Assembly (NCBI GenBank): GCA_019915015.1
Contig: JAHBBC010000002.1
Coordinates: 2,666,001-2,730,000 of the forward strand
Direction: 5' to 3'
DNA length: 64,000 bases
Source: Auriscalpium vulgare
Lineage: Eukaryota > Basidiomycota > Agaricomycetes > Russulales > Auriscalpiaceae
The notes under the pieces were generated by a model that searched no databases, was not told the DNA's origin, and saw only the letters and a list, made by a program, of their open reading frames with translations. Shown one piece after another: positions 35,524 through 46,245 of this stretch. Position 1 is the first letter of the stretch. Every line of letters starts with the position of its first letter. The translations under genes and the position numbers were made by a program.

Positions 35524-38500
35524 ATGCCGTCTTGTGGGTTTTGCGGACAGGTCATACCTACGCCGTCGGGTGTCAAGAAACATATCCAGAATACTGCGGG
35601 GTGCAAAGCCAGATGGTCAGCAAAACTTCGAGAATACCCTGTCTCAGTTCCTGAAGCGCTCGACGAACACCTCAATGCCGACCTCGACTTTGATGATCTT
35701 GCAGACGACGTACCGGCCGCTCATTCACCTCTCGACAGTCGTGACCACCAGGATGTGTCGCAGAGCTGGCTGGAAGGCTTTGCATTCGGACCCTCTGTCG
35801 ATCCAAATGGCAGCGAGTCGGACACCTCTGATCACGACAGCGATGCCGGCTACCCATCCGACACCCATGCACCTAGCAGCGGCCGGTACTATGTGCCATA
35901 CCCAGGTCCCGCCGGGATGCGCACCAGCGCAGCAACAGCGGAAACAGCATACGAGTCGATCCGGGTGTCGTATGCTCCCCAGCACCCCAACGAGCAAGAG
36001 CAGCGGTGGGGGCCATTTGCCGATGAAGACGAGTGGGACTTGGCAAAGTGGCTCATGAGGAATGTTGGGAAGACGAAGATGGACGAGTTCTTGAAGTTGA
36101 ACATTGTGCGTGTCGATCCTTGCGCGACATGCTTCTGCTGACGCATATTAGGTTCAAACTCGAACGCAACCCTCGTATGCAAATGCAACACACCTTCTCA
36201 ATCGCATAGACAGCCTACCACGCGGCCCTGCTTGGAAATGCAGTATCGTCACCCTTGCAGGCGACAAAATGGATGAGCACGGCAGTCCAGTCACCGAAGA
36301 TGTTGAACTTTGGGCTCGTGATCCCATAGAGTGTATTGAAGAGTTGATGGGCAACCCGGCGTTCAAAGACGCCATGGCATATGCTCCCGAGAGAGTGTAC
36401 AGTGATAACAAGGCGACGAATAGACGTTACGACGAGATGTGGACAGCTGATATGTGGTGGGATCTGCAAGTGAGTTCTACGCCTTCCCAGGAGAAGGCAA
36501 ATACTGACAGGTGATAACAGGCGCGCCTTCCCGACGGCGCTACTGTCGCTCCTATCATACTGTCCTCGGATGAGACGCAGTTGTCACAATTCGGGGGTGA
36601 CAAGAAGGCATGGCCAGTCTATATGAGCCTGGGCAACATCAGCAAAGATCTAAGACGCCAGCCAAACTCACACGCAACAATCCTGCTCGGCTATCTTCCA
36701 GAACCCAAACTCGATTGCTTCACAGATAAGGCGCGGTCTGCGGCGGGCTGGAGGCTGTTTCATTTCTGTATGCGTCAAATGCTTCAGCCGCTCGTCGAGG
36801 CAGGGACGTCGGGTCGGGAGATGGTGTGTGCGGATGGTTGGCGGAGGCTTATCTTCCCTATCCTCGCCGCGTACATTGCCGACTATCCAGAGCAGTGTCT
36901 CGTGACGTGCACGAAGAAGAACCGCTGTCCAAAGTGTCTAGTGCTCCCCGACGAGCTCGGATCGCCAATGCAATCTGCGCTACGGGACCCGCGTCGCACG
37001 AAAATCCTGCTGGAGGGTATGGCGAAAGGTCTTTCCCTTGCCGACGAAGGCCTTCGCCCTCTCTTCACGCCATTCTGGTCGGACCTCCCTCACTGTGACA
37101 TCTTCGCATGCATCACGCCCGACATCCTTCATCAACTCCACAAGGGTGTATTCGAAAAGCACGTACTCAAGTGGTGTGTCGATGTTGCGGGCGAGGAGGA
37201 GGTGGACAGGCGGTTCAAGGCAATGTCGGCTTACCCTGGGCTTCGACACTTCAAGAACGGCATCTCGTCAGTCTCACAGTGGACGGGCAAGGAGCAAAAA
37301 GAGATACAGAAGATAATTACCGGCCTTCTATCGGGTGCCGTGCAGTCGGCCGTCCTCCAGGCAATGCGAGCCCTCGTCGATTTCATCTACTTTGCGCAGT
37401 ACCAGTCTCAGACGACTCGTACGCTTGCTGCAATGGAGTACGCTCTCGAGGAATTTCATCGACACAAGAGTATCTTCGAAACACTGGAACAGCGCACGCA
37501 TTTCAACATCCCGAAGCTCCATGGAACAGTCCACTACGTACCTTCAATGAGGTCCCGTGGTTCCGCAGATGGGTTCAACACGGAGGGTTCAGAGCGGCTA
37601 CACATCGACTATGCGAAGGCGGCATACCGGGCAAGCAACAAAAAAGAGTACACCGAGCAGATGACGACATGGTTACAACGGCAGGAATCGATCAATACGT
37701 TCACATCGTACCTTGCCTGGCGTCGTGGGCTTGAGGAGAATGAACGAGGTGGTGGCGATCGTGACGAAGAAAGTGAGCTCGACAACGAAGAAGACACGTC
37801 CGAGTCTGAACCACCGTCGACGCGCGTTGTTGTCGGCGTCTACGCTTAGTCTCCTGGAAGCAGACTGAACGAACGCGGCCGATGATAGTCGATCAGCCGG
37901 TAGTCTACGCTCGGAATGTTGCGCAACAGAACAGACGCGCAAAATTTCACTCTGGGCCTGATCCTTCTCTGCTTACACCGTACCACCTTGCTGCACGAAG
38001 TCCCTTTCCTGCCGTCTCAGTGACGGACATCCTCTCGCAGTACCACGCCTCCCAATTCATCCCGGCCCTCTCGACTTACCTTCACGCTACACGGACAAAC
38101 TGCCGTGTCTCCAGCGACCACCTAGCTTCCATATGCTTCAGTGTGTACAAGAGTATCGAAATTTTGCTCCCATCCCTTCCTTCCGTTAGTTCTAGCAAGC
38201 TCATAGATCGCATTCGCACAAGTCCTGCGATCCCCGCGAGGCCTGGCCGGAAGGGTATCGCGCCACACTTCGAAACCGTGCTAGTGAGGACAGAAGGGCC
38301 CGATAATGGCGCAGGTGTGTAAGCGTTCCCGGCGAAGACGAGACTACACTGAGCGTCGAATTGCAGGCATTCAAGTTGCTCAAGTCAAGGTTATATTCAC
38401 GTTACCCACTGCTCTCGGCGACAACCCCGTACGCTTGGCCTACATCGAATGGTTCCGGCCCTTCCGTGCTCGAGATCCCGACTCCCGGATGTTCATTCTC

Positions 38501-38722
38501 GAGCGGTCGACGCGTCAAGGTGCCGTGAACGCGGAAATCATAACCCTCGAGCGTATCGTCCGCAGCTGCCATTTGATACCGCGTTTTGGCACTGCCGTGG
38601 CTAGCGTGCCACCTGACACGACGCAGAGCGTTTTAGACCACCATACGAAGTTCTTTTTCAACAACTACATCACACTGCATATGTTTGAGTCCATGAGGAG
38701 ATGGTTCCCCAAGGTGCCGTAG
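35524..38722 (+). CDS. Plavaka-family transposase
   Basis: The protein should move a Plavaka-type (CMC superfamily) DNA element. Five exons (35524-36105, 36152-36469, 36521-about 37831, about 37897-38314, 38367-38722) give about 994 residues without a stop. The N-terminus has a C2H2 zinc finger (CGFCGQVIPTPSGVKKH). The core has family landmarks: WKCSIVTLAGD, ILSSDETQLSQFGGDK, the pair CTKKNRCPKCLV, and CDIFACITPDILHQLHKGVF. The C-terminal part (KFHSGPD..., then VRLAYIEWF) follows through two further introns. The fourth exon's acceptor at 37896 restores the frame after an apparent stop at 37849. Intact frame and divergent partner gene suggest a complete element. Confidence 0.87.
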
Positions 38723-39107
38723 CTACCTGGCAGCTGCCTGGCAGGTGCGCGTAGTACTGTCTTCGTTCTCACTGGATCCGCGCTTACACGAGCATCCGTC
38801 CTGACAGTGCCCTCTGCAAGAAGCGGTCGCAGTGGAAGGTCACCTTTCCGTGAAGCCCCGTTCCACCGTCGGCGCGACAAGCCCCAGCTTGGACGCCTTC
38901 CCAAGTAGTCCTCGCAGCGCACCTGCGACTGTCAACTGACCAGGCCATCGCCAACTCACTCGCCGGCGCCGCCGTGCATTCTACGGCTCGTCGGGGCGCA
39001 CTCGATGCCGGAGCTCTCGGAGGTCGGGGAATCAGGGCAACAAACGGGCCGCCGATTAAGTAGACGGGCGGCGAAGAATCTGGGGTGCGGGTAGTCACGA
39101 TAAGGGG

Positions 39108-39226
39108 CTGTAGCGTGTGTAGAATCCATAGTTGTGACCGATATGAGATCCCGCGCGCATGCCTATATAGTACTATAGAGATCGACATCAAACACGTAGT
39201 CTATGTAGTCTACACACGCTACACAG
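39108..39226. repeat. Inverted repeat, 15-17 base arms
   Basis: ctgtagcgtgtgtag at 39108-39122 is mirrored by ctacacacgctacacag at 39210-39226 (a two-base bulge), with an AT-rich loop of about 87 bases containing cctatatagtactatag. It could be a small foldback element or part of the Plavaka terminal region. Confidence 0.6.
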
Positions 39227-40658
39227 AACCCCCCGGAACTATATCGTTACCTCCGTTTCCTGATGTCCGATTCCCGAACTCGGCAGCTGCACGTGAGTGG
39301 TGGCGGGCCGACGGGCCGGTGTGCAGCGGCCGTCGCCCGCTCCCGGCTCCGCCAGCGCTCACGCGCACGTTTGAACTCGTGCTCGTAAACCGCGCGTCCC
39401 CGCCAGTCTCGTCAACCGGTCACGACAAGGGGAGTACACAACGCACAATGTGGTACGTACGTCGACTAAGTTGCCATGGCGAGACACTGATCCAAGTACG
39501 TTGTTCAGAGCGTTCGCATCAATGCACTGGCCAGCAAGCAAGTTTCGTCGTTGGCATGTTGCGTCGAGATCTGGTCGAGATACTCACGTACTTCAAGCGA
39601 GGTGCGTGATTTTACTCATGTTGAGTGTTGGGTAGGAAGAGATAATGCACAATCTGTCGAGAGGGCACATACGAATGGTCGCATCGAATGATGTCGTAGT
39701 CATGCACACGCCGGGAACGTGTATGGAATGAGTGCGCCTGGTTCACAAAGCGTCAAGCTATCAAGACTGGTTTATTAGGTCATTAATTTGTGGCCAGTAC
39801 TGAAAAAAGCAGATCCGGGCGAAATGTTGAGGGAGGGGGACACCAGGTGAATACCAAGGCGAATGGCAGCCATGCCCGGCTTGCTAATCTGTTGGAAGCA
39901 GATCGAACGCGCCAGATGATCGATGATGCATCGAAGAAATACGCAGTGCTGCTGCGGAACTGCGTGAGTTGTCGACCTTGTTGTACACCGAACTGAAGAT
40001 TCGTTCCATGGGCTAGTCTCTATTGATGAGAGAAGTTACATGTTGTCAATGAGGGTTGTCTCGCAAGCAACATCAAAACCATCAGGAGCGACAACATTTA
40101 CGTCATAGGTTTGAAGCCGTATCAAAAGCAGAAAGAAGGCAAGCCTGGCGCGCGATCTTGCCGTCCTGGCCCAGTTCTTCGAGGACAGGGGTGAGTAACT
40201 CTACTCGGAGGAGTTTCAAGGCAACTAGCTGTAATGTACGTTCGGGCACGCTGCTTTTCGCGCGACGGCAAGGTGAGTAGGTCGCCGGAATTTCGATCGC
40301 GCGCGGGGCTTCTCACTGGTGTCGCAAAATAGGTCACCCCTGCGACTCCGCGCTGTTTCTCTCTGTCTCTTCTTAGAGCGCTCACCCAGTGGACAACGTT
40401 GTGAGACCTGCTGCTACATTACTTGGATCGAAGCCGGCTGGATACTCTCAAGTGTGATCTCCCGTATCTCGTTTTCGTACCCCCCGGTTGCTGATTGTTC
40501 ACTTCGGCGCATGGCTACGCTCCGATCTGCGGTACGGAATACACAAATCTGGTGTGTTCGCAGTTGCCGTTGTTCTCCTTTTGCGAAGCACCGTCATTTC
40601 CAACTCTTGCGCTGGTGAAAGCACATGGTTTCCCATGCAATCACGGCCTTTCCAGGAC

Positions 40659-40667
40659 ATATAAAAG
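40659..40667 (+). promoter_or_regulatory. TATA box of secreted copy 5
   Basis: atataaaag about 103 bases before the ATG, within a promoter block nearly identical to that of copy 1. Confidence 0.7.
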
Positions 40668-40769
40668 CCAGGCTCTGTCTGCTAGAGTGCTCCCATCTCT
40701 CTCCTGTCGAGCAGCGCTCGTTTTCATTCTCGCTCTCTGTCTCCACTTCAGCTCCCTCTTCATCTAGCC

Positions 40770-41847
40770 ATGGTCCAATTCTCCACTCTCCTCCTCACGC
40801 TCGCGGTGGCGGGTTCCGCGCTGGCCGCGCCGTCCCGCTTCCACACGAAGCGCATCGAGCAAACCATCGCGGACTCGACGAAAAAGTGGGAGAACGCCTG
40901 TGTATGTTCCCCCTTCACATGGCTGCGAATCTTAGGGTTGACATGCAAATAGGACGCAGCCGGAGGCGGCGAGCAGTGCAACCCCGTCGCGGTCAGCGCG
41001 TTCGGTACGCTGCTCGCGGGGGCAGGCCCGTGCGACCAGCAGGACAGCGCCGACGTGATGGTCGACCTCGCCAAACAGCTCAACAACAACGCGGACATGA
41101 TCCAGCTTGCGCAGATCTTTGCACAGCAGCCGCGCAACACTGTACGTCTCTCCCTCAGCTCTCCTCTGGTTTGTCTTGGACCTGACGCGGCATCATTAGC
41201 CCGACTCGCTGAGCGTCCCGTACTGCCAGGCCGCCCCTAAGAATGGGGAGCTGGCCGGCCTTTTCCAGTGCCAGTTCCAGGGCGCCAACCCGACGCAGTT
41301 TTTCGGAGGCGTTACGGTCGGTGCTGTGGGCACGATGCCCCTCGGCATGACGTCTCCGTTGACGCCCGCGGGCTCGTGCCCCGCGCACCCGGCGGGGCCC
41401 ATCCCGGCTGGCTCGCAGCTCGTCGACCTGGTGTTGGATTCCGGCGCGGGGCAGCCTGGGTCAGGCAGCACCAGTTCAGCGTCCGCGGCCACCAGTACCA
41501 CTTCATCCGCCGCATCAGCGGTCCCCACGTCTTCCTCGTCCGAGACAGACTCCGGTGGTTCCTCAACTACTGCTTCTGCCCCTACCTCATCAATCGACTC
41601 CCTCACCACCATTGCCATCTCATCCACCGCCATTTCCGCCGCCGCCCTTTCCACTGCCGCCGCCCTTTCCACTGCCGCCATCTCCGTCTCCCCTCGCGTT
41701 ATCCTTCCGATCTTTCCGCCTTACGACCTCGTCGCCTCTCCCTCTGCCGCCGCCCTTTCCACTGCCGCCGTCTCCGTCTCCCCTCGCGTTATCCTCCCGA
41801 TCTTTCCGCCTTACGACCTCGTCGCCTCTCCCTCCGCCGCCGCCTAG
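40770..41847 (+). CDS. Secreted family copy 5, CBM19 lost, tail duplicated
   Basis: Exons 40770-40901, 40953-41141 and 41200-41847 give 322 residues. Exons 1 and 2 and the start of exon 3 are almost identical to copy 1: signal peptide, N-terminal Cys domain, GVTVGAVGTMPLGMTSPL. The Ser/Thr linker then shifts into a tail containing SVSPRVILPIFPPYDLVASPSAA twice, from an exact-length 90-nt tandem duplication. It ends at TAG 41845-41847. Beyond the stop, in another frame, DFKLYNDKDAQAL is followed almost directly by a remnant of the family's last residues (gcgggctcacggg), so the CBM19 core has been deleted. The gene body otherwise looks intact and expressible. Confidence 0.82.
41656..41835 (+). 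repeat. 90-nt in-frame tandem duplication
   Basis: Two adjacent 90-nt units (41656-41745 and 41746-41835) differ at only a few positions. They encode the repeated AALSTAAxSVSPRVILPIFP tail of secreted copy 5. Copy 4 has only one, more diverged, version. Confidence 0.9.
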
Positions 41848-42633
41848 ACTTCAAACTCTACAATGACAAGGACGCGCAGGCGCTCCTGAACGCGAACTTC
41901 GGTGCTACTCGGGCGGGCTCACGGGTGCTCCACGTCGGACAGATTGATTCTGCTTCGTATGTGTATGGTGAAGAGGGTGTGAATCGCGGCTTGTAGAACA
42001 TGTAATGACCATTGGTTGCTATCGGCGCTTCTGGTAATCTTTACACCTGCATGTGAGACATTCCATTCCGTTCGGAAAAGCGCTTCAGATGCGGAGACTA
42101 CTTCAAGATTCGAACTACAATCGCGGTGCATTGAAAGTGCGAGACTACTTAGTTGCAGAACCAGCGTCGCTCAGCCTGAGGCGGCCTCATTCTCCTCCAA
42201 GATCCTTTGCGCTCTGTCCTTAGTTTCCCGACTAGAGGTTGGGACATCGTCGATCGTCAATGACTCTATTAGTCAAATATCACGCCGGAAGATTATCATG
42301 CACATGAGGGGAGAGTCCTCCAAGATTTTCAGCCAACCTCGCGCGGCGGATCCGTCGCGCGGGCCGCCGCGCAGCCTGAGTTCTCGAGCAGCATGAGGCC
42401 TGGACTGCCGTCGCTGGGCTTTGGATAAAATAAGCAGCAGTTCCAATGGGCACTCGATCCCTAGTTTCCCGTGCTGTAGTGGCGGCGGTGGCTGCGTCGC
42501 TCTGAGTCGGCGACGGCAACGACGAGCATGAGCTGACGTAATTCCCTGGGAGCGGCAGCCGCGAAACCTCAGACAATTGATCTCTGCGCACAGTCCTCAG
42601 CTGGTCCTCAGAGCCCTTCGCTCGCCATCGTCC
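41848..42633. other. Intergenic region before Bud6
   Basis: The first 90 bases hold the frameshifted CBM-linker relic of copy 5. The rest shows no convincing gene. The last few hundred bases are the probable promoter and 5' leader of the Bud6-like gene. Confidence 0.5.
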
Positions 42634-45600
42634 ATGTCGATGAAGCAGCCCCCACCACCAATCGACCTACCCAGTCAGTCTGTACGCCAGTCGAGCCAGT
42701 CGATGGCAACGTCACGGAGTTCGAGCAAATCTTCCCGGTCGCATGTGCGTGACCCTCTCCTTGATTCCCACTTGTCCTGACAATGGCGCGTGCAGCCAGC
42801 GGTCGAGTCAAACGTCACTAGGCTCCTTGTATCTATCAAATTGCTTCTCGAGTCCTTGACGAAATGGGCGAATCAGCAGGCCACCGAGGACGAGGTCAGC
42901 GATGTGTACGTTCGCCTCGGCAACGACTTCAACGCTGCCGTCGCAGCATTCGCGTCTTATAACATCGACATGTCGTACGTGGTACAATCTCGTCGATCAT
43001 GCGTTGTCTGACACAACTTGCGCTGTGCCCGGCTGTACTTGGCCCTCCTGCCTTAAACAGGGAGCTCATGGCGGTGCCGGACGACCTGCGCGGCGTCCTC
43101 GAGGACTGCCTCTCGGAAGATGCGACGCAGAAGAACCTCGACAAGTACCTGCCTAAGGTGCGCGCCATCATAACGGGCCTTTTACAAGGCCTTCGCGGCA
43201 AGCAGCACACGTTTCGTCAAATCGTGTCAGGCCAGAAACATAGATCAGACGCCTCGAGCCATACACGCGCGGACAGCTCTTCCCTCTCACGATCGTCGCG
43301 CGGCCATTCGCGCCGCGACACCAAGTCCTCCACCACCAGCGTGGACGATCCCCCATCCCGCCGCACAACAGCATCGTCGTCCCGCAGAAAGGAGAGCGGG
43401 TCCTACAATGTTACGCCTAATGGCGAGGATGCGTTTGTAGGCGGATTTGCTCCTACCCTTGCACAGCCCACACCGAGTACGGCCTCCAGCAGCGGTGTCT
43501 CCTCAGACCGGTACTCCGGCTCGCCACAAATATCGCGCCACCCCTCTGCGACCGCATCTATTCCTCCTCCCGCCCCACCTCCTCCGCAAAGTCCTCCTCC
43601 CCCGCCACCCCACGAACCAGACAAGGACGCCACACCCACGCCCCCGGCGCGTGCTATGCAGCCTCAGGTGCCGGCTAACGTCAAGCGCTACTCTCTCGTC
43701 GACAAGCCTGTTCCTGCCGCCCCGCTCCCACCATCGGTCGTCATCGACGAGCCCGCCCCGCAGACACCAGTCGAAGATGGCCCGCCCGATCCTCATGACC
43801 GCGCCGAATCCCTCTCCCCCCCTCCAGACACGCCGCCGTTGGACAACCTGTCCAACCCAGGTGTCGCGTCGTCGCTCGCAGCGCTTAAGCAGAGCGACAC
43901 GTTGGAGAGGCGGGCGTCCAAGCGCTTTTCTGTTTACCACATCTCAAAGATGACAGGCACACCGCGGGACCGGTCCGGCTTGGGCAGCGGACACCCCAAT
44001 AGACGCTCTTTGGTCGCTGGTGCAGGCGGTGCATTGACGGCAGGGGAGCTCGCCGTGCTAACAGAAGCTGATGAAGAGGAAGAGGCGCCCTCTCCGGCGC
44101 GAGTACGGCGAGAGCTCAGTCGATCGCGTTCCAGGGGAAAGTTTCCGCTCGCAGAACCACCGGTTCCCCGTCTCCCTGTGCCACAAGAGGCTCTGACTAA
44201 GTCCGAGGTCGTCGCCGCGGTCAATGGCGTGCCCGCAACCAAGGCGGCCGCGGACCCGTCGCCTGAAACCTCCGGGGGTCCGATCACGGTCTTCTTGCAG
44301 GTCGGGCGAGAAGTCAAGAAAGCCACCGTTGAGCCCGGACTGACATTTGCCTCGTTGCGAATACTGTTCGTCGACAAATTCGCTTACAGCCCGGGGCAGG
44401 AAAACTTTCCCGCAATCTACATCCGAGATCCATCCAGTGGTGTGCAGTACGAGTTGGAGGACATGGAAGAGGTCCAGGACAAGTGTCTGCTCTCCCTCAA
44501 CATCGAGCGTGAGTGGCATGCTTGATGTTTGAAATTGCATGCTGATTTGCTTCGCAGCCCTCGACCAGATCAAGCAGCACATTGACACGCAGATCGCCGG
44601 TCTCGCACAGGAGCTCCGCGATCTCTCCAAGAGCGTTACGGACAACCGCCGCACATCGTATATTGGCCCGCTCACACAATCACTATCCGACAGTACAGTG
44701 CCGCCCGCAGCCAGGCCTACCGACCACCACTTCCAAACCGTCGCCCGCCGCGTCTCCCGCATCATCCGCGACGACCCCTCCTCTGTTCCGTTGCTACAGG
44801 CACCCATCGTTCCTGAACACACCGGCCAATCGCTGCTCCAGCCTCAATTCACCGGGGCATCGGTCATGTCTGAGTATTCCAATCGCGTCGTCACGGACCT
44901 GAAGACACAGTTTGACGAGGTGCAGAATCTGCGGCGCGACCTCGGCATCATGCGCCAGCTGTACACGGAGTTCATGAAACAGACGAAGGAGTCGCTCGGC
45001 ACGCTGCGCACCCAGACACAGAATGTGCGGCAAATGGCGAGCACGCAGGTACCCGGCGCGCGCGCGTACATCGACACGGGCAAGCAGAAGCTCGACGTGC
45101 GCAGCCAGAACGTGCTCACCAAGATGGAGGAGCTGCAGGACACTGTCGAGTCTGTAAAGGACGACGTCCTGAAACGGCACGTGAGTCCGAAGCCGGCCGT
45201 CCTCAAGACGATCACGACAGACTTCAACACCGTCGCGACGGAATTGGAGAGTCTCAAGGACCACATCAAGACGATCAAGCCGATGTGGAAGAAGACGTGG
45301 GAGGAGGAGCTGCAGAGCATCGTCGAGGAGCAGCAGTTCCTGAACCACCAGGAGGAGTTCCTCGCGGACCTGCTCGAGGACCACAAGGCGACGGTCGAGA
45401 TTTGGGGCCACGTCGAGAAGGTCATCTCGCTGCGTGGTGCGTCTGGGTCACGGGGCCCACGCACGCGCGGCGGGTTCCGACCGCCGCCGCCCGACGAAGG
45501 GCACACAGGGCTGAGCACTGTGATGCTAGAGATCCGTGGGGCGAACGTTGATGCGGAGCGGCGGTTGAAGGCTATTGAGGCGAGCCAACGCACTCGGCAG

Positions 45601-45759
45601 AAGGAGCTTGCGGGCCGGTCCGACGAGTTCGAGGAGGAGCTGAAGGGCTTCGTCGGAGGGAAGAAGTTGAAGATGACGGGCGGGGCGGAGGAGGTGGAGC
45701 GAGTGCGGCAGCATCGCAACGATATGACGCTCAAGGCGATGTTCAATCCAGAATCATGA
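42634..45759 (+). CDS. BUD6: Bud6/Aip3-type actin-interacting polarity protein
   Basis: Bud6/Aip3 works with formins at sites of polarised growth to nucleate actin cables. Four exons (42634-42744, 42796-42974, 43061-44508, 44558-45759) join in frame through GT..AG introns and give 979 residues. The N-terminal region (VTRLLVSIKLLLESLTKWA) and long Ser/Pro/Arg-rich middle are as expected. The conserved Aip3 core starts near residue 505 with ITVFLQVGREVKKATVEPG, then FVDKFAYSPGQENFPAIYIR and ELEDMEEVQDKCLLSLNIE. The remaining half is a long coiled coil (ELQDTVESVKDDV, ELESLKDHIKTIKPMWKKTW). It is the most clearly conserved housekeeping gene here. No damage is seen. Confidence 0.93.
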
Positions 45760-46245
45760 GCTGACGAGCTGGTGGATGGTTGACCTGATGGTGGACCGAC
45801 TGACATGACGACGTGAGTGCCCGCATTTTGGACACATCTCTTTCACTTCACGGGTGCTTTTACATCGCGCGTGTGCGATATTTATATTAGTTCGCTTTGA
45901 CCGGTAATTGCTCGATCTTTGTGGAGCTGCTTCCTCACCTACCGCTGGCTTGATGCCAGATAATATCCCTCTCTTATGCCTGTCTGAATCGTGTACCTCT
46001 GTCTTACATTGTTTTTCTACTGCATTTATCGTCGTCATGGTCGTCAATAGGAGCGAGGAATGCCTCGAGGTGTCAGCATCTTGAAATTTGGCATAGGCAT
46101 GTGCCACCGCCCACTGTGCCGCTACGCTATGCTGGCCACATCCTTCCCAGTGTTCGACGAGTCCTGCAGCAGTAAGCCTTATGTATGACATCACGATGAT
46201 TTGGACCGCACTGTGCGTACAAAGAAAGAGTAAAAAACTTTCTTA
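45760..46245. other. Convergent 3' intergenic region
   Basis: Between the 3' ends of the Bud6-like gene and the F-box gene. No gene is seen; it probably contains both 3' untranslated regions. Confidence 0.5.

Larger units (their letters stand above)
32820..39240. mobile_element. Probable Plavaka-type DNA transposon with DUF6532 gene
   Basis: An intact Plavaka-like transposase and a divergent DUF6532 gene are enclosed by AT-rich palindromic DNA on both sides, and the segmental duplication and F-box gene lie outside. No exact terminal inverted repeat or target duplication was identified, so both ends and the inclusion of the DUF6532 gene are inferred. Confidence 0.4.
39430..41900 (+). repeat. 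Segmental duplication, copy B (contains secreted copy 5)
   Basis: Matches 28500-30770, including non-coding sequence from about 1.3 kb upstream of the gene. Shared blocks include gcgacggcaaggtgagtaggtcg near 40261 and ccgtatctcgttttcgtacccc near 40462. The left end lies just past the Plavaka region, the right end just past the gene's stop codon. Confidence 0.8.

Noticed and set aside
41555..41866. Pro-rich 103-residue open frame on the plus strand
   Set aside because: It is an alternative frame of the duplicated linker in secreted copy 5, with no independent splice or start evidence.
44844..45806. 320-residue open frame on the minus strand
   Set aside because: It is antisense to the conserved coiled-coil part of the Bud6-like gene. 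Its open state follows from GC-rich codons on the other strand.
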